This document shows positions 13,189 to 13,223 of a DNA stretch of 13,223 nt, piece by piece (the first letter of the stretch is position 1; each line of letters opens with the position of its first letter). A model generated the notes under the pieces. It made no database searches, was not told the origin of the DNA, and saw only the letters and a list, made by a program, of their open reading frames with translations. The stretch comes from Geobacillus icigianus (GTDB lineage: Bacteria; Bacillota; Bacilli; Bacillales; Anoxybacillaceae), in the NCBI RefSeq assembly GCF_000750005.1, contig NZ_JPYA01000036.1, forward strand, positions 1 to 13,223. The letters run 5' to 3'. The position numbers and the translations under genes were made by a program.

Positions 13189-13217
13189 TTGACTAACTCA
13201 ATCGGAAATTCTTTATT
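13189..13217 (+). promoter_or_regulatory. Possible promoter for a gene beyond the right edge
   Basis: TTGACT (13189-13194) and TTTATT (13212-13217) are separated by 17 bp. The -35 is strong (5 of 6), the -10 moderate (4 of 6). The surrounding 100 bp turns AT-rich, as promoter regions do elsewhere in the window. The transcribed gene is not in view. Confidence 0.4.
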
Positions 13218-13223
13218 GCAACT

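Noticed and set aside
1..13223. CRISPR arrays, tRNA, rRNA or phage attachment sites
   Set aside because: No regularly spaced repeats, cloverleaf with CCA-type end, rRNA motif or flanking att-like duplication was seen on reading both strands.

Overview
The window looks like chromosome from a thermophilic, spore-forming Bacillaceae, most probably Geobacillus or a close relative. The evidence is moderately GC-rich coding sequence, strong GGAGG-type ribosome sites, Bacillus-style sigma-A promoters, a forespore small acid-soluble protein, a sigI-rsgI pair, and enzymes whose best remembered relatives are from Geobacillus. No database search was possible, so family names rest on motif recognition.

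Left part (1-3438, + strand): the tail of a ThrE-type threonine/serine exporter is followed by a tight three-gene operon. It encodes an M20 amidohydrolase, a GNAT acyltransferase and an enolase-superfamily N-acylamino acid racemase of the NSAR/OSBS type. The same three families form the described Geobacillus pathway that converts D-amino acids irreversibly to L-amino acids: N-succinylation, racemisation, then hydrolysis of the L-form.

Centre (3576-7299): a minus-strand pair, a DUF485 membrane protein and an ActP-like sodium/acetate symporter, diverges from a plus-strand CAT-family amino acid permease. The 322-bp region between them holds two good sigma-A promoters. A 44-bp near-palindrome lies almost exactly midway between them. 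A CcpA-like cre and a TTGTCACA direct repeat lie on the symporter side. The permease ends in a strong terminator, and about 380 bp of non-coding DNA with a degenerate duplication follows.

Right part (7678-11617): sigI and rsgI (an alternative sigma factor and its membrane anti-sigma/cell-wall sensor) are translationally coupled. They converge on an alpha/beta-type SASP gene through a terminator shared by both 3' ends. Two sugar-type ABC permease genes follow. The first seems to lack its normal N-terminus, and no substrate-binding protein is present, so this locus looks like a deletion remnant.

Far right (11790-13223): three overlapping genes for 50-55-residue proteins form a compact operon behind a good match to a sigma-G promoter, so they may be unrecognised forespore proteins. 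The last 840 bases are mostly non-coding. They hold a decayed, possibly transposase-derived reading frame, inverted repeats, a cre-like site and an outward-facing promoter for a gene beyond the window.
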